Shown one piece after another: positions 23,409 to 34,600 of a DNA stretch of 64,000 bases (positions are counted from its first letter, which is position 1; the number at the start of each line of letters is the position of its first letter). Origin of the DNA: Phlebotomus papatasi (lineage: Eukaryota > Arthropoda > Insecta > Diptera > Psychodidae); the NCBI RefSeq assembly GCF_024763615.1, contig NC_077223.1, forward strand, positions 88,412,627 through 88,476,626, given 5' to 3'. Both the position numbers and the translations under genes were made by a program. The notes under the pieces are model-generated. The model made no database searches. It was not told the origin of the DNA and saw only the letters and a program-made list of their open reading frames with translations.

Positions 23409-26400
23409 ATGCACTCCCACGCAGTGCTATTTATAGCCTTGTGCTTTCTCCTAATTGGACAACTTGGTGTTATGCAGGAATCAAGGGATTGCCCACCCAT
23501 TCCCAGTGAACTACTTAGGATACTCTCTCAAACTCGTCACCTCACCAATAACACAGAAAACTTCAATGAGAGCAAAATGGGTCTCAGTGAAAAGTTAACC
23601 CATCAAACATTTGTGATTTACAATCTCGAAAGAAGGTTGAAAATACTCGAAAGAAGACTAAAGTCTGTGGAACAACCAAATTGGACAATTATCCAAGGGA
23701 ATACCTCGTCGTGGGTTGAGTGTGAGAAAGGACCTTGCAAATGTGATCGAATGTTAAACTATCTTAATTGTGGTAGGAAAAGTCTAAGAAGTCTTCCAAT
23801 TCATCAAGCAGTTCCTGCTTCAATTGGGAAATTGTATGTTTTTTTATTAAATTATTATGCAATTTAATACTGATCTCAGTAATAAGTTTAACGACCTCTT
23901 GATTAGATCTAAAGATAAGCCCTAATCGGAAGTGAGTAAAATTTGTGACAGAGCTTTAATGAATGGCTCTTCCAGGACCTCTATATACCCTAGCAGTCTT
24001 TAGACTAGAGATTTATCCCAATAGCCGGAGGTTTCGAAATCCTAAATGACAAGCAATTTTATTGGTTTTTCATTATCTAATGGATCATTAACCCTTAATC
24101 CCCTTAATATCAAATCTTGAGTTCAAATTTCCCAAAAAAAAATCTTGACCGATAAGAATTTAGAGAAATTAAGCCATATGGGTAAGCTTTAGGTCTGAAA
24201 TTCGAATAAAGTGATCTTCTAGTAAGTAGATCTAGACAGGGGCCCATCAAGCCTAATAAAAAGTGAAGATATTTTTCACTTTTCCTTGTAAAAAATTTGC
24301 AGCTATTGCACCGCGACCTAAACAAATTTGCTCGTAGTTCTTGTATTATTTTGGTGAGCATTATGAAATATGTATTTTTATATAGCTTTTAATGCACGAT
24401 TTCGAAATATATCAAACTGATAAGTCAATTCCCTTTAGGAAAAAACTTGCCAAAAGTCTTCAGTACCTCTATGTAAAAACGTATGGAAAAATGAAATGTC
24501 GAGAGGCCCATGGATCTAGATCTATTACATCTACTTAAGATTTAGCACAATTCCCGAAGGTGTCAAATTTTTTTTAGATCAAAGCCTCTTAGTACCATTC
24601 TAAATGAAAATCTAAAAAAATCGCTTATTAAAGAATTAGAAGATTTAAGTAAGAAACCCATATAATAGGGCTTCAGACTGGATGTTCAGCCCAGTTTCTG
24701 GATATCTCGATATTTTTAATAACAAAAATTTTTATTGTTTTTTTTTTCAAAATCCAAGATATACTGCAGACTACATAGATACCATTGTCCTTCAATATCA
24801 AATCGTAACTCAATTTTTTCCGAAAACGCTAGCCTGTTAAGAAACTAGAGAAGTCAAACCGTAGAGCTAATATGGCTTAGTCTTTGAAAGAACGGGTTAT
24901 CGGAAAACTCATGAAACTTCTTAGTTTTTTCCGACAAGACATAGGTAATTTCTTTCGAGCTCAACTTTAACATTAAATCTACAAAGACCGGTTAAATTGA
25001 CCGGTTTAAATACCTTTTAAAATTAATACATATTTAAACGGTACAATGTCGCTATCAAAATTTATGAATTTCTTAAAATATGCATGGAATATATTTTTCA
25101 ATTGTTTCATTCTATTAGGTGAGATTCTTAACAATCTCACCTACTATAATCCTAACAAAATTTCATGTCGTCCGATCGACCTCAAATTTGGCCAAAATGT
25201 GTTTCAGCACTTCCTGATCACGAATATATATGTGGCTAATTTACGTTCCCGGCCGGCCGGCCGGCCGGCCGCTCTTTGGAGCTTAATAGCTCCTAAACTA
25301 AAAAAGATATCGACTTGCGGTTTTCGGCAAAGGTTATATATCGGGTGAAAATTGCAACTTGGTGCATAGACCCCCCACCCCCCACCCCTCCTTCCGCCAT
25401 TTTGAAGACCCCCCTTTTTTTGTTTTCTCAATAGCTCCGCCCCTATGGCATTCAGCGGACTCAAATTTTAGTATGTTATAGCTGGGCCTTAGAGCTTTCC
25501 ATCAATACCAAACTTAAGGTCCCCCGACCCCCCTGACCCGAGCTATAAGGGTCCAAAAAAAATTTCTTAAAATGGCCATAACTCCGGTTCTAATTGTCAG
25601 AATTTAAAAAGTGAGGGCTTTTTGGAAAGCTCTCGTGAAATGCCACTTCCCCTTCTAACATCGCAAGTTCATAAAACCACCGCTAGGGGCGCTTTTTTTA
25701 AAAAGAAAATTTTTAAATCTTAAAAGTTAAATAACTCAAAAATTCCATTGTGCATCGGGCTGAAATTTTAGTATGTTGTAGCCGTTGATTATACCTATCA
25801 AACAAAAAAAACCTTAAGTCGATCCATAACCCCTGACCCGAGCTATAAGGGGTCAAAGTTCGAACATTGACCGGCCTCTATCTCCGGTTCTAATTAACAT
25901 AGCGACCTAAATTTTACCTTTTTGGTTTCGTCTCGATGAGCACTTTCAAATGGAAGTTCAAAAAGTCACCACAGGTGGCGCTGTGATAGCGTCAAAATTC
26001 TTCGAAATTCAAAGTCACTTTTCTCAAAAACGGCATTGTGCAAGTTAATGAAATTTTAGTATGTTGTAGTCCAGTCTAGGGCGTTTCCAAAATGGTGCGT
26101 ATGCGCGCTGTGGTTTCAATAGAACCAGAGATATGAGGGGTCAAAGTTCACGAAATTCAAAAAATCATATCTCCGGTTCTATGTGACCGATTTTGATGAA
26201 TGAGGGCTTAAACGAAAGATCTCACCAAATGCTACAACTTTCTAGAATGTTTGAACTTCGTGGGACCAACACCAGGGGCGCCACAGTCGAAAAACCAATT
26301 TCAATATCACATAACCTCAATTATCTCGACTGTCGCTGAACCGATTTTGATGATTACTTCAACATAATTGTAGACCACATTTGTCTCTACATTTCGTCCA

Positions 26401-29400
26401 TACATCATTTTCCGCTCAGACTACGCTATCACTCCGATTTTGCCGTTTAAGTGTGAAAAAATTGATTTTTCCCATAATAACGCTTTGAAATCACTCAGAT
26501 GCCAATTTGACTGCCTCTACTCCACCAAGCCACTTAAAATAGGGGTTTAAATGGAAAGTCCCGCAAAATACAACAATTCTTTGATTTAGTTGAAGTTCAA
26601 CAAATGAACACTTGGGGCACTCTGGATGAAAAAACGAGTTAAGAAACAAAAAACCTCGCTTATCTTGGCTTCTGAGTAATCGATGAGTTCAAGTTCTACG
26701 GCAAAATTATAGAGAACATTCTGGTCTACATTTCACCCATATAACACTTTTCTGTCAGTTCATCCAAATCCTTGACATTTTGGTTAAAATACAAAACTTG
26801 TATAATTTCACGAATTTGGTTCAAGATAACTGAATGGCGTCTCCCTACTTCAGCATCAAATCGAATTTGCATGCACTCCGAGTTAGCTCACGTTAAGAAT
26901 CTCACCTACATAAGCCGGTTAGGATTATCTGTCCCTTTTTTTCTCTTTTCAAAGAAAAATTTGTTGAGTATTCTACTCAACTCTAGTATTGTTGAGTATT
27001 GAGTAATTTCGGTAATTCCGTAAAATGGGCTTAAGTCCTGCGGTTTAGCCATAAGGTTTAATCTATGTAATTTCTTATCAGGCAAGCTTTTTTTAGAAAG
27101 TCTAAACTTAGGATTGAATATTAAAGGCAATGTTCTATTATATTTTGAAAGGATTTCGAGGAACTGGGGTGAGTCTCCAGTCTTAAACCAGTGATACAGA
27201 GGATACAGGCAAGATTTTTTAAGAAATTTAAACTCCGAATAATAGCCAAGGGTCTAGCGAAGGAGGGGCAAGGAGGGTCCATTGCCCCTCCTGCACGATA
27301 AACTAAAAATAGTTCAGTATTAAATTTAGCATAAATTATCAATAGTTCAAGATCTCTAAAATTTTGGTCATTTTAAAGTCATTTTTATACAAAAGCGTCT
27401 TTAATGCCTTTGACAATTCTTTTGTTGAATATTTTCAAAACCCTATAAAACTCCAATTCAACTTGGATTAAAAATTTATGATTTAGAAAAAAACATTGAA
27501 CAAAATCTGGGCAAGTTTATGGCCAAATTTTCTAAAAGAAAGCTACTATGTTGCCTTAAGAGATTTTAAGGAGTATTTGAAGCTTTCTACTCCTGCCCAA
27601 AAGAATCAAAATGAAGAAATCATTACAATTTTGGCCAATTCTTATAAGAACCTTTGCAGTAATGTTCTCACATTTGCAAATAATTTGAGTTCACAAAAAA
27701 TGATTTGGAAATTAATTTAACTCTTTCGCGTCCCACTTTTATTCAGCAGATGAATTCATGCAAAATTGAGTTTTTCCTAATGCTTTATGATCAAATATAA
27801 TAGTTCAGAGAGGAAAAAAATTTTCCATTGCGTGAAAACTCGGAAAAACCCCGGGTCATATATGACCCTGTTGTCCTCAAGGGAAGTGTATTTACCATTT
27901 TCAAAATCTATATCACGGGCTTTTTAAGAGTTTTTTTTGCTTGAAGTTAATAATTTGGCCTAAACCATGGCAAACTGGATTGTCTTGATGAACACTGTAC
28001 TCCTGGTGTTCAAGGAATCTTCCTGGTAATACCTTGAACAGTCACTGTCACAATATTTTGAGTGGTATTTGGCAATAATAAACTTATCCACATATTTATT
28101 CACACACAATACAATAGCACAATATGAGACGCTTGCAGAATACTCTAAAATATTGCAATATATGTTATAATTCATCAGATATAAGATGAAATGTCCAGGA
28201 GTAAGACGTCCCACCTGCATTTCACAAAGAAAAACAATGTCCCAACTACATTTCGCTGCAGGTTTGGGACGAAAACACTGTTACCCTTGGGGACTATAGG
28301 GTCATATATGACCCGGAAAATTCTACACGCTTTTCTGGAAAATTGAGAGTAATTTATTATATCAAAATATGCAATATACAATCTTTGGATATTCTATTTT
28401 GTATTTTTAAAGAACTTTTTGCTGAAAAAAATAAATGAATATAAAAAATTTTGAAAAAGAAAAGTCATTTCACAAAGTTCGAAATTCGTGATTTTTGATC
28501 TCAAATATTTTCTTTTCCTGAATATCTGGAGTCTTGAGAAAATTAGCCAAGAATCTTACATCCTTCTATTATGATGTCGTGCACAAACCGATAGATTTCA
28601 ATTAATGTAAATAGTCAAAAGAAATTGTTTTTTCCCCGGGTCATATATGACCCTAATGACGCGAAAGAGTTAAGGTGAATTTTGAACATAATGGCTCCGG
28701 CACACCTTTTAGATCAGGAAAATTTCATGAAGTCGAAATTAGCATCCCTTTCTTTCTCATATGCTTTGCATATCTCCATCTCATTCTTTCGCACTCTTCT
28801 TCTTCTTTTAAACGTCACTCCAAATTCAATTTAGCTCAATCGAATTTGGAACGCGGAAGAATGAGATAGCTATTTGCAAAACGCGTGAGAAAGAAAGGGA
28901 TGCGAATTTTAATTTAACGAAATTTTCCTGATCTAAAAGGTGTGCCGGAGCCATAAAGTTCGTAAAAATCTTCCCAAAGTAAAAAGAAAAATTAAAGTCC
29001 ACTTTATATCTTTTTTTTCCTTAAAATCTAAAAAACTGTTATTCACTCGCTGAAAAGCTAAGTTTATCATCTAACCGAACCACTTAAAATCATCAGAATC
29101 GGATTTAAATACAGTTTGAACAAAATTTATGCTGGTTTTTCAAGTAAATTCCAAAATCGTTTTTGATCTAAGAAAGTTTTTTTTTTGTCTAAATATTTCG
29201 AAATCGTTAACACCCGGGGGAAATGAAATAAAGACCAGAATGTTCTGAAGTACAGTTTCTAAGTGATTTTTTTTCTAAAGATCAAGGTTCCTAATAAATT
29301 ATTTAATTGATTTTTCAATAACAGCAAACTCGTAAAGATTTAATTAAAATGGGATTTTTTTTTGTTATTTTTCGAGAAAACTCTTGATCTTTGTCTTTGT

Positions 29401-31117
29401 AAAACATTTCTTTATCCCTCCCTATATTGAGAGCTACGCCCTTGATAACAACAGGGCGATTAATCCTTCTTACATTTAAAATACAGTGGTAGTGCTTTAC
29501 GAGAAGAAATTGGAGACCTTCCAGAAAAACATTAAACCATTCATTTGAATAACCAAAAAATACTTCAGCAAAGCACATAGATAGACTTTTAAACAATGTT
29601 TAAACCTGATATCTAAAGCAAGCATTAGCATAAATATTAAATTTAAATTAAATTTCCTTTCAGGGATCTATCACAAAATTCCTTATCTGCACTCAACAGG
29701 GACTCCTTCAAAGGACTAAAGAGCCTAACAGAATTACATCTATCCGACAATCGCCTTGATCACATTCCTCAGGATCTATTCCACGGTCTCAATTTATTGA
29801 AGATCCTAAAATTGTCAACTAACAGAATTGAAAATTTACACTCCCGGACATTTGTAAGCCCTAAGAATTTACAGTGCATCGATTTGAAGAATAATCTCCT
29901 GGAGAACATCCATGAAAATCTCTTGATATCTCTTAAAGATTTAACAACAGTCGACCTATCCAACAATAGACTTAGAAACCTTCCGGAAAATCTTCTGAGA
30001 AATGCGACTAAACTGGAAGAATTAGAAGTATCGAGAAATAAGATTAAAGATTTGAAAATTGCGTTGTTCAGAAACCTTTTGAATTTGAAGAAATTGGGAC
30101 TTTCAGAAAATGATATATGTAATTTCCTATTATCAAATCGATTAAGATTTCATTATCATTTTATTAATTCTTCGTATTTGTTTTTTTTTCTTTGTTTTTC
30201 TTTACAATACAATAGCTTTTATACCCGATGAAGTGTTTGGTCATCTTATGAATTTGGAGCATTTATCACTGAGAAGGAACAAAGTGAGTCACATTACGAA
30301 TAAATCGTTTAACAATCTCTCAAGCCTTATCACCCTCGATCTAGCAATGAATAATATCAGACAAGTAATACAGACAAAAGTGAATGGTAAGTTGAAAAAT
30401 ATGTACTTTATCTGTAAAAGTATTCTTTACCGCAGATAGAAAATCACACGTTCTACGGATTGCCGAAACTTCAGGAACTACGTTTAGGTCATAATTCGAT
30501 AACGAATCTTCCTGATGAACTATTCGGTGCTCTTGGACAACTCAGGAAGTTGATGCTTTTCTCCAATCACATCACACATCTGGGAGAGAAATCTTTCGTG
30601 GGATTGCATCGAGTAACCATACTTTCTCTCAATAACAACCTTCTGAAATTTCTACATCCAACAGTTTTTGAACCATTAACTAAACTAACTAAACTGTAGG
30701 TGAGGTTTTAAGGTTTTATTCCAAAATTTAATTGACTTTTTTCGTAGTCGTTTAGATTGGAATGAACTACATTTCCTTCCGCATGGCTGCTTGGACAGGA
30801 TACCAAGGCTTTTGGCTGTTAAACTTGGAGAAAATCCCTGGCATTGTGACTGTCGTGCTATTTATTTAGCCCGATGGCTAAGGTCTTCTAGTTCTCATCT
30901 TTGGAATACCGAACCACTATGCAAGAGTCCCGAAATCTTAGAAGGTCAATCCGTAGGTCTTCTACGTTTCGATAACCTATGCAAGGGTCAATGGGCTGCA
31001 ATGGTCAACTTATCTCCACGTTTACCTATCCGGAAGCAACTTATGACTGCCTCTCGCACCCTCAGTGATGTTCTTCAACAACACAACGAAATGATGAGCA
31101 AAGTGAAAATTCTCTAG
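23409..31117 (+). CDS. Secreted leucine-rich-repeat protein with N-terminal coiled coil and LRRCT cap
   Basis: Five exons: 23409-23833, 29664-30118, 30216-30386, 30440-30695, 30748-31117; they join to 559 codons (558 aa). Residues 1-22 are a signal peptide (HAVLFIALCFLLIGQLG). Residues about 58-88 look like a coiled coil (LERRLKILERRLKSVE). Cys 105, 110, 112 and 121 form an LRRNT-like cap, followed by about 13 repeats of the LxxLxLSxNxI type, then an LRRCT cap (ENPWHCDCRAIYLARWL ... NLC). N-glycosylation sequons are present. There is no transmembrane segment after the cap, so a secreted protein is expected. The intron 3 boundary is ambiguous: a GTAAGT donor at 30387 with the AG at 30438-30439 keeps frame (used here); a GTGAAT donor at 30380 with the AG at 30434-30435 also does. 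LRR proteins of this layout act in recognition or adhesion; the partner is unknown. AATAAA at 31373. Confidence 0.88.
24234..24520 (-). repeat. Dispersed 280-bp repeat, copy 2 (inverted)
   Basis: Reverse-complement counterpart of 16937-17216, in intron 1 of the LRR gene. Pieces of the AGCCATATGG family flank it (about 24000-24200 and 24820-24890). Confidence 0.6.
25116..26930. repeat. 1.8-kb repeat with TCTCACCTAC ends and diverged ~300-bp internal units
   Basis: The left end TTAGGTGAGATTCTTAACAA followed by TCTCACCTACTATAATCC forms a small hairpin. The right end GTTAAGAATCTCACCTACAT contains the inverted copy. Inside, the phrase 'ATCTCCGGTTCTA' (or ACTCCGGTTCTAATTGTC) recurs at about 25578, 25882 and 26168, each followed after ~100 bp by a GGGGCG/GGTGGCGC word and after ~200 bp by GAAATTTTAGTATGTTGTAG. 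A (GGCC)n tract lies at 25252-25271. Decayed relatives sit at 47409-47765 and 49499-49600. Class uncertain. Confidence 0.6.
27717..28673. mobile_element. piggyBac-like TTAA element with three GGGTCATATATGACCC palindromes
   Basis: TTAA-CTCTTTCGCGTC at the left (27717-27732) and GACGCGAAAGAG-TTAA at the right (28658-28673). The 16-bp perfect palindrome GGGTCATATATGACCC occurs at 27853-27868, 28299-28314 and 28638-28653. No transposase ORF. It lies in intron 1 of the LRR gene. Confidence 0.7.
28693..28952. mobile_element. GGCTCCGGCACAC MITE copy
   Basis: GGCTCCGGCACACCTTTTAG ... CTAAAAGGTGTGCCGGAGCC, the best preserved copy of the family, 20 bp after the TTAA element. 28953-29663 is further intronic AT-rich sequence ending in CCTTTCAG at 29663. 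Confidence 0.8.
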
Positions 31118-31661
31118 TTCTCAAATTACGGTCATTAGGGAAGTATAACACATATCATTCTTAGGGAGGAATGTTATCGATCGAAAAATCATGCTTTTTT
31201 GTCCTAATTTTGATGTGTTTGATATCCCTTCTATTGGTTTTTCGTCAGAACTCTACCAAAAGTCAATTTGTCTTAATTAAATGGCATTGGAAGGTAATAC
31301 AGAGAGGCATCGAAAAAAAAAGCAATTCTCTTCCTAATTGACAAATTAAGCAATATTGTGTATCCCAAATACAATAAATTCATACTCCTATCTATTTGGC
31401 GTTTCATTTGGCTCTGATAATTTCAATTACATTCCCTCTTATCAGCCGATATTCAGCAAAGATTGGGTTTTGCAGGGGGAATCGATAAACTCCTATTGGC
31501 ACTTGCAGTTTTCATTTAGACTACGTGGTGGAAAGTCGTCTAGAAAAATTCTTTCTGGACGTATTTCTGTTTTTTGAAAAATATTTATTTTTCATTTTTA
31601 AGTGCTTTGCAGGAATGTGGATCTCTGTTTAATCACTTGATGGTTTTTCTTAGATAGAAAA
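31118..31661. other. LRR 3' UTR and upstream region of the cadherin gene
   Basis: Holds the AATAAA at 31373 belonging to the LRR gene. A TATAGAG or initiator was not pinned down. The next gene starts only about 540 bp downstream of the LRR stop in the same orientation. Confidence 0.4.
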
Positions 31662-34600
31662 ATGATTTTCATGGATAAATTAGTGCCTAATACAGTGAAA
31701 TGTGCTTTAGTGATCTGCCTGGGATTTTTCCAAGTTCAATATATCAATGGCCAAAGTAAATAAAATTGATCAATACAATAAAAGACTTTCATCAATGATA
31801 AACAATTTGTGAAAAGATAACAAATCTCCCACAGCACATCCGGTCAATTAAATTAGATTCTTGATTAAGAAAAAAAACAGTAAAGGATCGAATGAACAGA
31901 ATTAGACCAGTAGTGGTATCAATGAAATAGTTTGAAGTTTTTGACGATGTACATATTACTTAAGCTTAGAGACATTAACTTGTGGCTCAGTTAGTTCTAG
32001 CTGAAAAATAGTTTCGCGCGCTAAGAACGAATGTACTATCTTTCGCACATTTTGTCCACTAATGACATTCAAAATTCATTTTACGATTATTTCAAGGTCA
32101 CTTATTTAAAGAAAAACCGAAAACTTAAATTTCAAAGTTAATTGAATTTGGATATTTTTATGTCTCTGTCATACTTTTCAGACTAGAAAAATCTCGCGAA
32201 ATTTAAATTCACAACCCTTACTTTCTCAACGGTTCTAAATATATATAATCTACTCTTTCACCCTAAAATTCAATTCAATCAAATTGAATTTGTTATGACG
32301 TTTAAAAGAACAAGAGCGTGAAAAAAGGAATGTAGATTTTAATGGCAAAAAACAAACGAGCAGTAAAAAATTCTAAATGGGCAGTAAAAAATTAAAAATG
32401 AGCAGTAAAATATCTAATTATGGTCAGTAAAAAACTTAAATCTTTACAAAAATGGGCCTAATTTATATAATTAACATTTAAAATAGTTCTACATAGAGGG
32501 AAAAGCCCTTTATTTTCTCTTTGCAAAAATTTGGACGATAATATCACTGTTTCAAATTTTTTTGTTACTGATCAATTTTAACTTTTTACTGCTCATTTAT
32601 TCAATGCCTATTTTAATTTTATGAAATTTTAGATAGATTAAAAAACCGGAGTGTACCTGAGTTCGCAGATGATCAGACACCTAGGCTCTTTTCAGTCCCT
32701 TACTCTACCCGACAATTTCAACTCCAATTCTATTAAAAATTCCATAATTAATTCCATAATTCCGTAATTGAACTGTAGAGACTCTTATGTCCTTATTACG
32801 ATGAGACCCTACACAACCTTTTCTTTTATAACATTATATTTAATCATTTAATATCAATTGCATGGAATGGAAACAGTTTTATAATGCTGTGTATTCAACT
32901 GTTTCCAAATTCCAATATTATCATTGCCAGTAAATTCTGAATTAAATCATTTTTACAAGAAATATCTGACTTGAAATATATAACTAGTCAATCTACTTTC
33001 TTGTAAAAGTAAATTAATTCTATTATTTTTTTTTTATTTATTAAAGCTAAAGTGCTAAAAATTATTTAATCATTATTGATTTGAAAGAAATTAACTCATT
33101 TTATGAAATTTTACTGCTCTAAAAGATGTGCTAAAATCATTATGGCTATAACATACATTTAGATCAGGAAAATTTCATGAAGTCGAAATTCACATTCCTT
33201 TCTTACTAAAGCGTTTTGAATATATCTATATCATTCTTTATGCCTCCGGCACACTTTTTAGATCGGTATAATTTCATGAAATCAAAATTCATGTCCCTTT
33301 CTCTATCAAACTATTCGCTTAAGTCTGTGTACCACTCTTTCGGTCCCAAATTGTACAATTTAATTTCAGGTGATGTTCGAAAGAAGAAGAGTGTGATACA
33401 GTGGGACAGACATCCTCAAAATGCTTAAGAAAAAAGGAATGTGAATTTTGATTTCGTGAAATTCTCCTGTTCTAAAAGATGTGCCAAAGTTATTATTGCT
33501 CCGGCATACCTTTTAGATTAGATAAATTTCATAAAGTCGAAATTCACATCACTTTCTTACTCAAACGCTATGACCTCTATCCCATTCTATGATACTCAAA
33601 ATTGGTTCGAACTAAATTGAATTTGTTGCGATGTTTAAAAAAACATCAGTGGAACAGATATTATGCAGAACATTTGAGAAAAAAGGAATGTGAATTTTGA
33701 TTTCATAAATTAAACTTATACAACTAAATTCAATTTGTTGTGATGTTTAAAAGAAGAAAAAAGTGCGAGAGAGTGAGATAGTTAGATGCAAAAGATTTGA
33801 GGAGGGAACGGACATGAATTTTGATTGCATGAAATTTTCTTTATCTAAAAGATGTGCCGCAGGCATTTCGATCTATTTTTGATACGAGATGCGAATCTAG
33901 GGTTTAGTTAAGCCATATGACCTCTCATTTCTTATCAAACAATATTTTTGGAGGCCTTTAAATTTAAATTCCGAAATTTTTGATCTACAATCCGTATACT
34001 ACCGGAAACGTAACAATATTAATCGATTTCAAAAAAGTGATCTGTCTTACAAGGGAGGTCATCGAGTCATCAAATTCAGATTGGCTTCATATTGAGAACA
34101 TAGACGCGGATAGGGATCATAAGGATCGTGTCATACTCAAAAAGTGCTAAATTTTTTTTTCCTTTGCAAAAAAAGCAATCAAAGGATTCCATAAAATGTT
34201 AATGATAAAGAAAGTTCTAGAGAGCCAGCAGGAGCAGTCGTGGTGCAGCGGGCTAGCGGACGGTGTTTACAATGCAAAGGTCCCGAGTTCGATTCTTGCT
34301 TTATGCCGCCTTATTGTTTTTTTTTCTTCTATTATTTTTTTTATCTGTTTTTTTTTGTCGGATTTTTTTTTCATTGACCGTAATTTTTCCTTAGTGTATC
34401 TATATTTGCTTTGCACTGTAATATACTCCTAATATGAATGTTTAACTAAAGTAAGTGTCTTAAAAGTTCTTCAACGCGTCTGCTTGTTTTAATTTTTTTT
34501 TAAGGAATAGAAATTAAGAATTCATCCATATACGGTCTTATTGGTCCTAGATATACATAGCGTTATTTTAATTTGCTTTTTTAAATCACTTGCCTAAGCA

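Noticed and set aside
25252..25271. GC-rich (GGCC)n tract as a CpG island or promoter
   Set aside because: It is part of the 25116-26930 repeat and is only about 20 bp long.
34231..34312. Functional tRNA gene
   Set aside because: A and B boxes are present but the acceptor stem does not pair and the T stem is mismatched; better explained as tRNA-derived repeat.
34196..34432. Identical small ORFs at 34196-34432 (+) and 35344-35579 (-)
   Set aside because: They are the same arm sequence of the palindrome read in mirror orientation, and include the tRNA-like segment.
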